Shown piece by piece: positions 7,161-15,272 of a stretch of DNA of 58,584 bases (position 1 is its first letter; the number at the start of each line of letters is the position of its first letter). A model generated the notes under the pieces. The model was given only the letters and a program-made list of their open reading frames with translations, did not search any database and had not been told where the DNA came from. The DNA is from Nitrospirae bacterium GWB2_47_37 (lineage in GTDB: Bacteria > Nitrospirota > Thermodesulfovibrionia > Thermodesulfovibrionales > Dissulfurispiraceae). The stretch covers positions 1-58,584 of the forward strand of contig MHDU01000022.1 of NCBI GenBank assembly GCA_001803635.1, written 5' to 3'. The position numbers and the translations under genes are program-made.

Positions 7161-8933
7161 TCATGATTCATTTTTATTTTCTTCTTTTTTCTTCTGCATT
7201 TCGATGTAATATTCGGGATATAATTTCTTTACGCATTCGGGGCATATGGAGTGGCTGAACTCGGCCTCGGAATGGGCGCTGATATAGCTTTCTAAATGGT
7301 TCCAATAGCCTTGATCGTCCCTTATCTTTTTGCACGACGCGCATATAGGCAGCAGCCCGCTCAATGCCTTTACATCGGCAAGCGCTTCTTCGAGCTGTTG
7401 ATTTTTGATCTTAAGCTCGTCTTCGTAGCGTTTGCGTTCGCTAACATCCTCGGATATCAAGACAAAGCCTACAAGATTATTGTCATTATCGTACACGCCC
7501 GTAACGGTCGAGTCGATCCACTTAGTCTCTTCTCCTTTCTTTTGTTCTACAAAATATTTATATTGCCCTTCTTTCCTGACTATCTCTATCGCCCTCTCAA
7601 AGCGCGCGTTATCGACCTTCTCTTTTGTATGGATATCCATTACCGTTTTGCCTATAACCTCCGACGCTTTATAACCGAAAATCTTTTCCGCCATAGGGTT
7701 GTAATACTTAATGCGAAAATCACTATCGACAGCCGCAACCGCCACGTTGACCGAATGCAGGATATTATCGAGATAAACGGTTTTTTCCCTGAGCAGTTCT
7801 TCGGCCTGCCTTTTCAGCCTCTCGCGCGACTCTATGATTTCTTCCGTAAAAGTGCGGAACTGGTCTTCGAGGATGAGTATTTCATCGCCCTTAGGAGATG
7901 CTGTACGCTCGATGCCGAGTGCGTATTTGGAAAATCCGACGATACTTTCGGTCAGCATTCTTATATGCCTTGAGAAGTAATAACTGATAACTACAAAAGA
8001 GGCGACTAAAATTACGGTTATTACCAGCCTCATCAGCCGGGTGACCGTTATTATAGATTTGCTCATTTCGTCGAATTCTTTCTTAGGCATAAACGACAGG
8101 AGTTGAACGATAAGATCCGACGCTCCCCAATCGAAGAAAGACTTCCCGGTTACGACATACTCCCTTTCTATATCTTTAAACGCCGCGCCTTCGGGCAGGA
8201 TGTCGGGCCTGTTGCTCGCGATAATGCGCGGATTATCCATCGTTACCAATGCCGTTATATTCGCCCCGCCCGCGCCGCCCTGAGAGGCCGTAAGAAAATC
8301 GCCGTCAAGCGGATTTGCTATCATAATGCCGGCAAGCGTCCGTCCTGCCGTATCCTTTATAAATTCGGATGTCAGAAGAAACGGCCTGCCGTCTATCAGG
8401 GTCATAAAACTCTGGTTATGGCTCAACTTCCTCAACATATCCGGGGTATTGAGGAGAGTATCCGGCACGGAACCGTGCCCCCCGTTATACGCCTCCATGA
8501 TATTGCCTGCGCTGTCCATCAGAAAGGCATAGCGCACTTGCACGAATTTACGCATAACGGAGGCGTCAGGCAGCCACTCCGGCAATTCACGGTAATGTTT
8601 TATCCCGGATTTCCCGTCACGACTGCCTTTCCCGCTTGAAACATAATCGTAGAAATTTTTCTGAGAAACAATAAGCCGCGCCGCTTGATTGTATAGGCCC
8701 ACGTGGTTGTCGAACCTTACCCTCGCATCCATCGCCATTTCATTTAGATGCTTTATTAGGAAATTATCGAATACCCTTTTGATGTACGGGCCTTGCACAT
8801 TGTCCAGCGCAAGCCACAGGACGAAGCTCATCAATACGGTCAAGGCTATGATTTTGGGGGTTATCGGGATTTTTTTGAATATAACCCCGATACCGGATTT
8901 AATATTCTTTTTTTTAGCGCGGCTCTCCGACAA
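7161..8933 (-). CDS. Membrane sensor: extracytoplasmic domain, HAMP, PAS, C-terminal zinc ribbon
   Basis: The 590-residue protein has a first membrane helix at about 26-45, a periplasmic sensor domain of roughly 240 residues (Cache/CHASE4-like, RFDNHVGLYNQAARL), a second helix near 300-320, a HAMP-like linker, a PAS domain at about 385-500 (IKYYNPMAEKIFGYKASEVIGK) and a C-terminal domain with ICASCKKIRDDQGYW and CPECVKK. The paired CxxC motifs suggest a zinc site. No kinase, GGDEF or methyl-acceptor domain follows, so the cysteine domain is the only candidate output. This C-terminal unit is common in PAS and receiver proteins of Geobacter-like bacteria; its function is not known to me. The start overlaps the binding-protein gene by 20 bases. 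Confidence 0.75.
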   Translation of the reverse strand: MSESRAKKKNIKSGIGVIFKKIPITPKIIALTVLMSFVLWLALDNVQGPYIKRVFDNFLIKHLNEMAMDARVRFDNHVGLYNQAARLIVSQKNFYDYVSSGKGSRDGKSGIKHYRELPEWLPDASVMRKFVQVRYAFLMDSAGNIMEAYNGGHGSVPDTLLNTPDMLRKLSHNQSFMTLIDGRPFLLTSEFIKDTAGRTLAGIMIANPLDGDFLTASQGGAGGANITALVTMDNPRIIASNRPDILPEGAAFKDIEREYVVTGKSFFDWGASDLIVQLLSFMPKKEFDEMSKSIITVTRLMRLVITVILVASFVVISYYFSRHIRMLTESIVGFSKYALGIERTASPKGDEILILEDQFRTFTEEIIESRERLKRQAEELLREKTVYLDNILHSVNVAVAAVDSDFRIKYYNPMAEKIFGYKASEVIGKTVMDIHTKEKVDNARFERAIEIVRKEGQYKYFVEQKKGEETKWIDSTVTGVYDNDNNLVGFVLISEDVSERKRYEDELKIKNQQLEEALADVKALSGLLPICASCKKIRDDQGYWNHLESYISAHSEAEFSHSICPECVKKLYPEYYIEMQKKKEENKNES

Positions 8934-9945
8934 GTTCGTTCTCCTTGAATTTCCATCCTGCCTTTCTCAGGCGACTCTGCGAAACAAACCCGAAGCGGTC
9001 GGGATCAACCTTCTCGAATTCCTTTATCAGATACTCCACAAGTTTCCGCGCCTTTTGGTTTTCTACCCCTTTGCCTTCCCATGTTGTAATGTTATATACA
9101 CGGTAGTACGGATATTTTCCTGAAGCAAGGGCATTGGAATTATTAGGACTGTAACCGTTGACCTTTAAAGCTTTAACCCGTCCTGTTTTCTTATATTTTT
9201 CGACCATGCTGAGTACTTCCCATCCTACAGCCTCTCTTGTTCCGGCGACCGTGGAGATCATATCGGGTATCGAGCCGACCTCCTGCATCCTCGGGCTGAA
9301 CTGCTTGTCGTTGTCGAGCAGCAGCCTCCAATGCCCCGGCCTTGCAGGACAATGGAGCCTGCCTATGACCTTTATGTTCCAATCGGGCCCCGGCTTGCCG
9401 TCACGGTCTTTCAACTCGGACCACTTATACAGCTTACCCCCGAATATATTCCGCAATTGTTCGACAGAAACATTTTCTACCGGATTCAGATTATGAGCAA
9501 GGAAAGCAATGCCCACAATGCCGACTGTATGAAACTTCAGTCCGGGCAAGCGGTCTTCCTTGCCGGCAGGACAGCAGAAACCGCCTATGTCCAACGACTT
9601 GCGCGAAAGCATGCCCGCTGCAATCCCGCATGTCCCTTCCCTGTGTTTTATTTTGAGATTATTCTCTTTGGCGTATTTTTCTATGTGAGGAAGAAGGGTT
9701 TGATAAATATCCTGATCCATAAGCACAGCGATATCCGCGCCTTTTGCCCAATCTTCATATGCTATCGGTTTCTTCATCCACTCCGCAGGCATGGGAAATT
9801 TATACGACGGGTCGGTGAAGGCGTGGCTTCCCGGCTTCCCTCCCGCGCCGTGATCGCCCGATGCGGCGCCGCCGTATAAAAAAATAAATATGAATAAACA
9901 TAAGACAAAAACCGGTTTATAAACGGCCTTATCGATGATATGCAT
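8914..9945 (-). CDS. PstS-like periplasmic substrate-binding protein
   Basis: This 343-residue protein has an N-terminal hydrophobic signal (VFVLCLFIFIFLYGGAASG) and resembles the phosphate/oxyanion-binding PBP family, including the LRNIFGGKLYKWSEL motif typical of PstS-like proteins. Unusually for a phosphate binder it holds several cysteines in the body (GTCGIAAG, GGFCCPAG, GRLHCPARPGHW), which could bind metal, haem or form disulfides. No PstCAB permease is near. Instead it overlaps by 20 bases the gene of a membrane sensor, so it probably presents a ligand to that sensor. Ligand identity is unknown. Confidence 0.75.
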   Translation of the reverse strand: MHIIDKAVYKPVFVLCLFIFIFLYGGAASGDHGAGGKPGSHAFTDPSYKFPMPAEWMKKPIAYEDWAKGADIAVLMDQDIYQTLLPHIEKYAKENNLKIKHREGTCGIAAGMLSRKSLDIGGFCCPAGKEDRLPGLKFHTVGIVGIAFLAHNLNPVENVSVEQLRNIFGGKLYKWSELKDRDGKPGPDWNIKVIGRLHCPARPGHWRLLLDNDKQFSPRMQEVGSIPDMISTVAGTREAVGWEVLSMVEKYKKTGRVKALKVNGYSPNNSNALASGKYPYYRVYNITTWEGKGVENQKARKLVEYLIKEFEKVDPDRFGFVSQSRLRKAGWKFKENELVGEPR

Positions 9946-9967
9946 AGCTCCCTCCCCTTTTTATAAA

Positions 9968-10006
9968 TCATAAAGCCCCTGCAGGGTTTTTGCAAGGGCT
10001 TTATGA
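9968..10006 (-). terminator. Hairpin terminator after porB
   Basis: TCATAAAGCCCCTGCA (9968-9983) and TGCAAGGGCTTTATGA (9991-10006) pair over 16 positions with one mismatch and a seven-base loop. On the minus strand it lies just after the porB stop and is followed by TTTATAAAAAG, so it probably ends the por transcript, although the U-run is imperfect. Confidence 0.6.
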
Positions 10007-10028
10007 CGTTTGTTTATAATTAGACTTA

Positions 10029-10985
10029 CTATTCTTTAGGGGTTTCCAGAGACGCTGTGAAGGCTTCCTCTTTAAGCAGCCTTTCCCAGTTCTTGTTCAC
10101 CTCTGCCTGAGCCGCTTTAAGCATCCATTCGTTCTCCGGCGCGAACATATGTTTGAACCTTCCCTGAGGCTTAAGAAAATCAACGAGCGGCTTCTTCTCT
10201 TTCGGCTTGACCGTAACCCTCGTTACTCCGTTCTCTATTTCATAAAGCGGCCAGTAGCATGTCTCTACCGCGAGCCTGCTCAAAAGGATGGAATCGTCGG
10301 TCCTCGACCTCCAGCCCCTGTTGCACGGAGCTATTATATTCATGAACTTCGGGCCCTTTATTTCGAGCGCCTTTCTCACTTTTTTCATCAAATCCGACCA
10401 ACTGCTCGGCGACGCCTGCGCCGCATAAGGAATGCCGTGAGCGGCCATGATCTTTGTGAGGTCTTTCCTCTGCTGGAGTTTTCCGGGTATAACGCTTCCT
10501 GCCGGGCAGGTTGTGGTATCGGCTCCGAAAGGGGTCGCGCTCGAACGCTGTATGCCTGTGTTCATATACGCGCCGTTGTCGTAGCAGATATATATCATGT
10601 CGTGGCCTCTCTCCATAGCGCCCGAAAGGCTCTGAAAACCGATGTCGTATGTGCCGCCGTCGCCTCCGAACGCGATGAACTTTATCTCCTTGCTTAGCTT
10701 GCCCTGTTTTTTCAATGAACGATACATCGTCTCGACGCCGGAGATTGTGGCCGCAGCGTTTTCAAATGCGTTATGTATCCACGGGATCTTCCACGCGGTA
10801 TATTCGGATATGCATGTGGAAACTTCGAGGCATCCGGTGGCGTTTGCCGCGATTATAGGATATTCGGACGCAAGAAGCACCATCTTGACGACCGTAGGAG
10901 CGCCGCAGCCGGAACACATCCTGTGGCCCGCCGTTAAAAGCACCTCTTTCCTTGAAAGCTCTTTTAAACTCAGTGGTGTCGCCAT
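10029..10985 (-). CDS. porB: Pyruvate:ferredoxin oxidoreductase beta subunit
   Basis: The 318-residue subunit binds thiamine pyrophosphate and a [4Fe-4S] cluster. Visible are MCSGCGAP (Cys24 and Cys27), GCLEVSTC with a further cluster cysteine, the TPP and magnesium motif GGDGGTYDIG ending at NGAYMNTG, and PCNRGWRS near residue 220, whose Cys is the fourth expected ligand. With the alpha, gamma and delta subunits just upstream it makes the four-subunit enzyme that interconverts pyruvate plus CoA with acetyl-CoA, CO2 and reduced ferredoxin in the cytoplasm. A two-base gap separates it from porA. It is the last gene of the operon, followed by a hairpin. Confidence 0.95.
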   Translation of the reverse strand: MATPLSLKELSRKEVLLTAGHRMCSGCGAPTVVKMVLLASEYPIIAANATGCLEVSTCISEYTAWKIPWIHNAFENAAATISGVETMYRSLKKQGKLSKEIKFIAFGGDGGTYDIGFQSLSGAMERGHDMIYICYDNGAYMNTGIQRSSATPFGADTTTCPAGSVIPGKLQQRKDLTKIMAAHGIPYAAQASPSSWSDLMKKVRKALEIKGPKFMNIIAPCNRGWRSRTDDSILLSRLAVETCYWPLYEIENGVTRVTVKPKEKKPLVDFLKPQGRFKHMFAPENEWMLKAAQAEVNKNWERLLKEEAFTASLETPKE

Positions 10986-10986
10986 A

Positions 10987-12171
10987 TTACTCCCTCACTC
11001 CGATATATTCTTTAAATGTTTTTACTTTTCCGGTCTTTGCGGTTTCCGCCAGCTCGTTCAACACGAGTTCCGCGTGTTCAGGCAGATAGTCCCTGCCGCC
11101 CAATCCGTATATCTTGTTTATCAGGATAGGCCTTTCTTTGTAAGGATACAGGCTCGCTGCGATGTCTGTGAAAAGCGGGCCGTAAGACGCTCCGAACGCA
11201 TCGGCCCTGTCGAGCACGCAGACCGCCTTAAGATGCTTCAACGCCTCTCCCACCTCTTCGTAAGGGAACGGCCTGTAGAGCCTCGGCTTTAAAAGACCCG
11301 CCTTTATTCCTTTGTTTCTGAACTCATCTATGACATCCTTCGATGTTCCGGCGGCCGAATTCAAGATCACAAAGGCTATCTCGGCGTCTTCAAGCCTGTA
11401 CGTCTCAAAGAGCCCGTATTTCCTGCCTGAAATCTTCTCGAAGTCTTTTGCCGTATCGAGAACTACCTTAGTCACCTTCGACATGACATCGGCATGAGCC
11501 CTTCTGAACTCCATGTAATAATCGGGAAGTATCAACGGGCCGTAGCTTACCGGATGCTCTATATCGAGGAGCGGATTTGTAGTTTTGAACTCCCCTGCGA
11601 AATTTTTGACCGCCTCGTCGTCGAGATACTCCATCCTCTCTATGGAATGGCTTATTATGAATCCGTCCATGCATGTCATTGCCGGAAGCCTTATGTCCAG
11701 GTGTTCGGCTATGCGGAAAGCCTGTATCGTATTATCGTAGGCCTCCTGAGCGTTTTCAGACCAGAGTTGTATCCATCCGCAGTCCCTCGCGCCCATTCCA
11801 TCGGAGTGGTCTCCGTGAATGTTCAGAGGAGCGGAAAGCGCCCTGTTCACCAACGCCATAACGATTGGAAGCCTTGAACCGGAGGCGATGAAAAGGATTT
11901 CCCACATCAGCGCAAGCCCCTGTGACGACGTAGCGGTCATAACCCTGCCGCCGGCGGCCGATGCGCCTATGCAGGCGCTCATCGCGCTGTGTTCGCTCTC
12001 CACGAGTATCATCTCGGTCTTTACAAGCCCGTTTGACACGAAGCTTGTGAACCTCTGCATTATGTCCGTAGCAGGGGTTATAGGATATGCGGCGCTCACG
12101 TCCGGATTGACCTGCCTTAAGGCATTGGCAACCGCCTCATTTCCGGTAACGGCAACTATTTCCTGACCCAT
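10987..12171 (-). CDS. porA: Pyruvate:ferredoxin oxidoreductase alpha subunit
   Basis: The 394-residue alpha subunit carries the pyrimidine-binding half of the TPP site. The N-terminal GNEAVANALRQVNPDVSAAYPITPATDIMQ contains the family YPITP motif, followed by VESEHSAMSACIGASAAGGRV and TATSSQGLALMWE. Later segments (LDRADAFGASYGPL, IYGLGGRDYLPEH) match PorA rather than 2-oxoglutarate or indolepyruvate homologues. It begins one base into the porD stop codon region, showing translational coupling, and ends two bases before porB. Confidence 0.95.
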   Translation of the reverse strand: MGQEIVAVTGNEAVANALRQVNPDVSAAYPITPATDIMQRFTSFVSNGLVKTEMILVESEHSAMSACIGASAAGGRVMTATSSQGLALMWEILFIASGSRLPIVMALVNRALSAPLNIHGDHSDGMGARDCGWIQLWSENAQEAYDNTIQAFRIAEHLDIRLPAMTCMDGFIISHSIERMEYLDDEAVKNFAGEFKTTNPLLDIEHPVSYGPLILPDYYMEFRRAHADVMSKVTKVVLDTAKDFEKISGRKYGLFETYRLEDAEIAFVILNSAAGTSKDVIDEFRNKGIKAGLLKPRLYRPFPYEEVGEALKHLKAVCVLDRADAFGASYGPLFTDIAASLYPYKERPILINKIYGLGGRDYLPEHAELVLNELAETAKTGKVKTFKEYIGVRE

Positions 12172-12464
12172 TATTTCCCCTCCTCTTCCATGACTATCGC
12201 CTTATTTCCCTTTTTACCGGGACATTCGAGCGCGCAGATACCGCAGCCCTTGCAGTAGTCGTAATCGAATTCCGCCCTCTTGCCGTCCTTAGCCTTAATA
12301 GCCATATCCGGGCAATAAATCCAGCAGAACATGCACTGGATGCAGTTTTCTTCTATCCATCTAGGTTTAAACGCCCTCCACGAGCCTGTCTTGAACTTTA
12401 ACGCGCTGCCCGCTTCGGTTACGACAGCGCCCGGCTTAAGGTCTTTCCATCCTTTCAGTTTCAT
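12171..12464 (-). CDS. porD: Pyruvate:ferredoxin oxidoreductase delta subunit, 2x[4Fe-4S]
   Basis: This 97-residue ferredoxin-like subunit has two classic four-cysteine motifs, CIQCMFCWIYCP and CKGCGICALECPG, each of which should ligate a [4Fe-4S] cluster and pass electrons from the TPP site to external ferredoxin. It lies between gamma and alpha with short overlaps on both sides (4 bases with porC, 1 base with porA). Confidence 0.95.
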   Translation of the reverse strand: MKLKGWKDLKPGAVVTEAGSALKFKTGSWRAFKPRWIEENCIQCMFCWIYCPDMAIKAKDGKRAEFDYDYCKGCGICALECPGKKGNKAIVMEEEGK

Positions 12465-13036
12465 CCTTCCCTTACCTCCTCATAACCCCTCTTTACAGCC
12501 TCAAGGTTGCCGTCTATAATCTTCTGGGAAAATTTTTTCCCGAAGCTCTTTTTCACGTCCTCGAGCATCGCATCGAGGCTGACGATGCCGGAAACCTTTG
12601 CGAGCACCCCGACCATAGGAGAGTTCGGCAGCGGCCTCCCTATATTTTCGATGGCTATCTTTGTAGCGTCTACTGTAAAGACCCTTTGGGTAGGCTTAGC
12701 CTTCAATTTCTCCCTTAATTCCTTCGGATCCTTCGCGGAGTTAACGATAAAGATGGCGTCGTCCGGAGCGCCTTCCGTTACATCTATGCCGTCCAGCAGC
12801 GTCGCGTCTACAATCGCGACTATATTAGGCTTAAGCACAGGACAGTGCATCCTTAGTTCCTTCGAACTTACCCTGTTGTAAGCCCTCAGCGGAGCGCCCG
12901 ACCTTTCGGGACCGTATTCCGGAAATGCCTGCACGTACCGCCCGCCGCTCAAACACGCGTCGGCAAAAACCTTTGCTGCGGTAACGGTGCCCTGGCCTCC
13001 CCTGCCGTGCCATCTTATCTCCAAAGTCTCAGCCAT
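12461..13036 (-). CDS. porC: Pyruvate:ferredoxin oxidoreductase gamma subunit
   Basis: The 191-residue gamma subunit begins with the typical IRWHGRGGQGTVTAAKVFADAC, then PEYGPERSGAPLRAYNR and MVGVLAKVSGIVS near the C-terminus. It is the first gene of the porCDAB operon and has a promoter with good boxes just upstream. The order gamma-delta-alpha-beta is the common arrangement in anaerobic bacteria and archaea. Confidence 0.94.
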   Translation of the reverse strand: MAETLEIRWHGRGGQGTVTAAKVFADACLSGGRYVQAFPEYGPERSGAPLRAYNRVSSKELRMHCPVLKPNIVAIVDATLLDGIDVTEGAPDDAIFIVNSAKDPKELREKLKAKPTQRVFTVDATKIAIENIGRPLPNSPMVGVLAKVSGIVSLDAMLEDVKKSFGKKFSQKIIDGNLEAVKRGYEEVREG

Positions 13037-13073
13037 CTCTTCCCTCCTGATAATTTCTGAACGTAGGAATATT

Positions 13074-13103
13074 ATTTTAGCGGGATTTCGACTTTTTATT
13101 CAA
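13074..13103 (-). promoter_or_regulatory. Promoter of the por operon
   Basis: Minus-strand TTGAAT (13098-13103) and TAAAAT (13074-13079) lie 18 bases apart, some 35 bases before the porC start, which has an AGGAGG site. The AT-rich 60 bases further upstream contain a small TTAAT-AAA-ATTAA palindrome (13120-13132) that I cannot assign to a regulator. Confidence 0.5.
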
Positions 13104-13196
13104 TAGATTTAAGCCCTGATTAATAAAATTAATACCTAAGTTAAGCAATTCTAATCCGGAAATATATGTCGGGCGCTGCGAAAAGACTTTAAACGA

Positions 13197-13886
13197 TTAC
13201 GGATTTACTATCGCCTCTAATGCCTTTAAATTCACTATTACAATCCTGCCGTCTTTTTCGCCGATGTATCCCGATTTTTTGAACTTGCTCATGACCCTGA
13301 TGGAAGTCTCCACCGTCGTGCCGACCATTTCGGCGATATCCTGCTTGGTTAGCCTCATGTTTATAACCGTCGTCTTATCCGCCTTCTTTTCGCCGGCCTT
13401 GTCGGCAAGTTTCATGAGAAGGGCGGCAATCCGCGACTCCACTCTTTCGAGGGCGATATTTTTCAGCGTATCGTGAAACTCCCTTATCCTGTCTCCTAAG
13501 TTGGCCGTTATGTCGTACATTACGTTGGGAAACCTGTCAATGATCTTAAGGAGATTAGGCCGCGACATCTTGATAATGCCTGAATCCTCCATCGCAACGG
13601 CGTTGGCCGGATACGGGAACCCCTTCAGAACCGCGAACCCTCCGAAAAAATCGGGCGGGGATATCAATTCGATTATTATCTCCCTGCCGTCTTGGGAGAG
13701 CTTAGTAATTTTCACTTTGCCGTTAAGGAGTATGTAAAACCAATCGGGGGGATCGCCTTCGGAGAATATTTCATGCTTCTTCTTAAAACTCTCTTCGATC
13801 AAATACGGCCGGATCTCTTTGATCTCGTCATCGCTGAGATTGGAAAAGATGGGTATTTTTTTCAGGTCTTTCAACTCATCGCTCAT
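13197..13886 (-). CDS. Crp/Fnr-family transcriptional regulator without cysteines
   Basis: The 229-residue protein has the cyclic-nucleotide-binding beta roll (IFSEGDPPDWFYILLNGKVKI, FFGGFAVLKGFPYPANAVA), a long dimerisation helix and a winged helix-turn-helix (LTKQDIAEMVGTTVETSIRVMSKF). There is no cysteine anywhere, so it cannot carry an FNR-type Fe-S cluster. The effector could be a nucleotide, haem or small metabolite. I prefer ATG 13886 over the TTG codon just before it. It follows the tRNA-Pro gene on the same strand and lies about 160 bases before the por promoter, so por regulation by it is possible but unproven. Confidence 0.85.
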   Translation of the reverse strand: MSDELKDLKKIPIFSNLSDDEIKEIRPYLIEESFKKKHEIFSEGDPPDWFYILLNGKVKITKLSQDGREIIIELISPPDFFGGFAVLKGFPYPANAVAMEDSGIIKMSRPNLLKIIDRFPNVMYDITANLGDRIREFHDTLKNIALERVESRIAALLMKLADKAGEKKADKTTVINMRLTKQDIAEMVGTTVETSIRVMSKFKKSGYIGEKDGRIVIVNLKALEAIVNP

Positions 13887-13916
13887 CAATCGTTATCCGT
13901 TGCCGAAAAAAAATAA

Positions 13917-13991
13917 TCGGGGCGATCCGATTCGAACGGACGACCTCTCGCACCCCAAGCGAGTGCGCTATCCAGACTGCGCTACGCCCCG
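13917..13991 (-). tRNA. tRNA-Pro (anticodon GGG)
   Basis: The minus strand folds into a complete cloverleaf of 75 bases: acceptor CGGGGCG/CGCCCCG, D arm GCGC/GCGC, anticodon stem CTCGC/GCGAG around the loop TTGGGGT (anticodon GGG, reading CCC and CCU), and T arm GTCCG/CGGAT with TTCGAAT loop. The CCA end is not encoded. The first ten bases overlap the end of the merR-like reading frame, which takes its stop codon from the tRNA sequence. Confidence 0.95.
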
Positions 13992-14404
13992 AAATGTTGA
14001 CTAAGAATCTTCCTGAGCCTCTCTTTTACCGTATTCAACACGCTTGCGGCGTCGGATACGAGAGGCCCTCCTTTTTTATCTGTCGCCGTTTCGGTAATTT
14101 CTCCGGAAACGGCCGTTGTTTCTCCACATTCCACATTGCCGGTCAGCTTGCGCCTTACACCGTCAATAGTATACTTGTCCTCATAGAGCAATTTTTTGAT
14201 CTGCAGTATCAGATCGACATCTTTCTTCGTGTAAACACGCTGGCCCGATTTGCTTTTTCTCGGGCTCAGAAACGGGAATTCCGTTTCCCAGTACCTGAGG
14301 ACATAAGACTCAACGCCTACTACTCTGCTCACTTCTCCTATTTTATAGAAAAGCTTTTCGGGGAAAAGTCTAAGCGGCTGCGGCGATCCTAATGCGTCGT
14401 GCAT
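13982..14404 (-). CDS. MerR-family regulator overlapping tRNA-Pro
   Basis: The 140-residue protein has a MerR winged helix at about residues 18-80 (FYKIGEVSRVVGVESYVLRYWE, then SGQRVYTKKDVDLILQIKKLL). It is the small MerR-type protein often found right after ihfA in Gram-negative genomes; its effector is unknown and no metal-binding cysteine cluster is present. The C-terminus ILSQHFGA followed by TAG runs ten bases into the tRNA-Pro gene, so the last three codons and the stop lie in or next to the 5-prime acceptor strand of the tRNA. Confidence 0.88.
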   Translation of the reverse strand: MHDALGSPQPLRLFPEKLFYKIGEVSRVVGVESYVLRYWETEFPFLSPRKSKSGQRVYTKKDVDLILQIKKLLYEDKYTIDGVRRKLTGNVECGETTAVSGEITETATDKKGGPLVSDAASVLNTVKERLRKILSQHFGA

Positions 14405-14415
14405 TTTAACGCTCT

Positions 14416-14694
14416 CTACGTCTTCTCGATAACTTCCTTAAGCTGGTCGCTCGCCTTGAATGTCACGACCCTCCGTGGCGTAATCTCCACCTCTTCCTTC
14501 GTCTTCGGGTTTCTCCCGACGCGGGCGCCTTTCTTCCTTACGTTAAATGTCCCGAAGCCGGAAATCTTGATCGATTCTCCGGCGATCAATGTCTGCTTGA
14601 TAGTGTCGAAAACATTTTCCACTATATCCTGCGCCTCGTTCTTCGGAAGCCCTACCCTCTCAAACACGAGATTTACGATATCAGCCTTTGTCAT
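14416..14694 (-). CDS. ihfA: Integration host factor alpha / HU-family DNA-bending protein
   Basis: The 92-residue protein has the HU/IHF fold: MTKADIVNLVFERVGLPKNEA at the N-terminus, the ESIKISGFGTFNVRKKGARVGRNPKT beta arm with the DNA-intercalating proline region, and a C-terminal helix. The GRNPKTKEEVEI arm and the position directly before a merR-like gene favour IhfA over HU. It binds and bends DNA in recombination, replication and transcription. A strong promoter is seen upstream, and merR and tRNA-Pro probably share its transcript. Confidence 0.9.
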   Translation of the reverse strand: MTKADIVNLVFERVGLPKNEAQDIVENVFDTIKQTLIAGESIKISGFGTFNVRKKGARVGRNPKTKEEVEITPRRVVTFKASDQLKEVIEKT

Positions 14695-14742
14695 ATCTCC
14701 CTCTTAAAAATCTAAAAATGAACTTTATTGAATTTCATCAAT

Positions 14743-14771
14743 TTTATATTACTATCTTGCCCAAATGTCAA
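14743..14771 (-). promoter_or_regulatory. Promoter of ihfA-merR-tRNA-Pro
   Basis: Minus-strand TTGACA (14766-14771) and TATAAA (14743-14748) are separated by 17 bases. The mRNA leader would be about 40 bases. The 170-base region is shared with the divergent dksA-like gene. Confidence 0.6.
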
Positions 14772-14864
14772 GTATTTTTCGCTTTGCCTTGTTTGACTAT
14801 CTTCAATATTTTTTGTTATCGTATTAAATCTTAATTACAAATTTTCAATTCAGAGGCTCGAAAT

Positions 14865-15266
14865 ATGAAAGGCAAAGGCAAAACAAAAGCGGATAAAAAC
14901 CTCTCGCAGAAAGAGGAAAGGCTTCAGGGGATAAGGAAGAATCTCCTTCACCAGAAAGAGCTTCTTCTCTCGGAAGCGGGAATAGCATTAAACACCCTCC
15001 CGGACGAAACCCTATTTCCGGAACTCGGCGATCAGGCGTCCGCGGATATAGACAGGAATTTCATGCTGAGGCTGAAGGGAAGGGAAAGACAGTTGCTCAA
15101 AAAAATAGACGAGGCCCTCGAAAAAATAGAAAGCGGCAACTACGGGATCTGCGATATCTGCGGCGAAGAGATAAATATAAAGAGGCTCGAGGCGCGGCCC
15201 GTGACTACCATGTGCATAGAGTGCAAGACCGAGCAGGAAGAGGAAGAAAAACTGAGAGAAAAATAA
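14865..15266 (+). CDS. DksA/TraR-family zinc-finger protein
   Basis: The 133-residue protein has a coiled-coil N-terminal part and the C4 zinc finger CDICGEEINIKRLEARP...CIECK characteristic of DksA/TraR proteins, which enter the RNA polymerase secondary channel and modulate initiation with ppGpp. The acidic pair typical of DksA at the coiled-coil tip is represented by GDQASADID. A very basic N-terminus (KGKGKTKADKN) extends the fold. It ends six bases before the convergent dppC stop. It could equally be a DksA paralogue. Confidence 0.88.
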   Translation: MKGKGKTKADKNLSQKEERLQGIRKNLLHQKELLLSEAGIALNTLPDETLFPELGDQASADIDRNFMLRLKGRERQLLKKIDEALEKIESGNYGICDICGEEINIKRLEARPVTTMCIECKTEQEEEEKLREK

Positions 15267-15272
15267 AGCGGT

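Noticed and set aside
13120-13132. TTAAT-AAA-ATTAA palindrome before porC as an FNR or Crp box
   Set aside because: It does not match TTGAT-N4-ATCAA or TGTGA-N6-TCACA, and such AT-rich palindromes arise by chance; the adjacent Crp-family gene product has no Fe-S cysteines.
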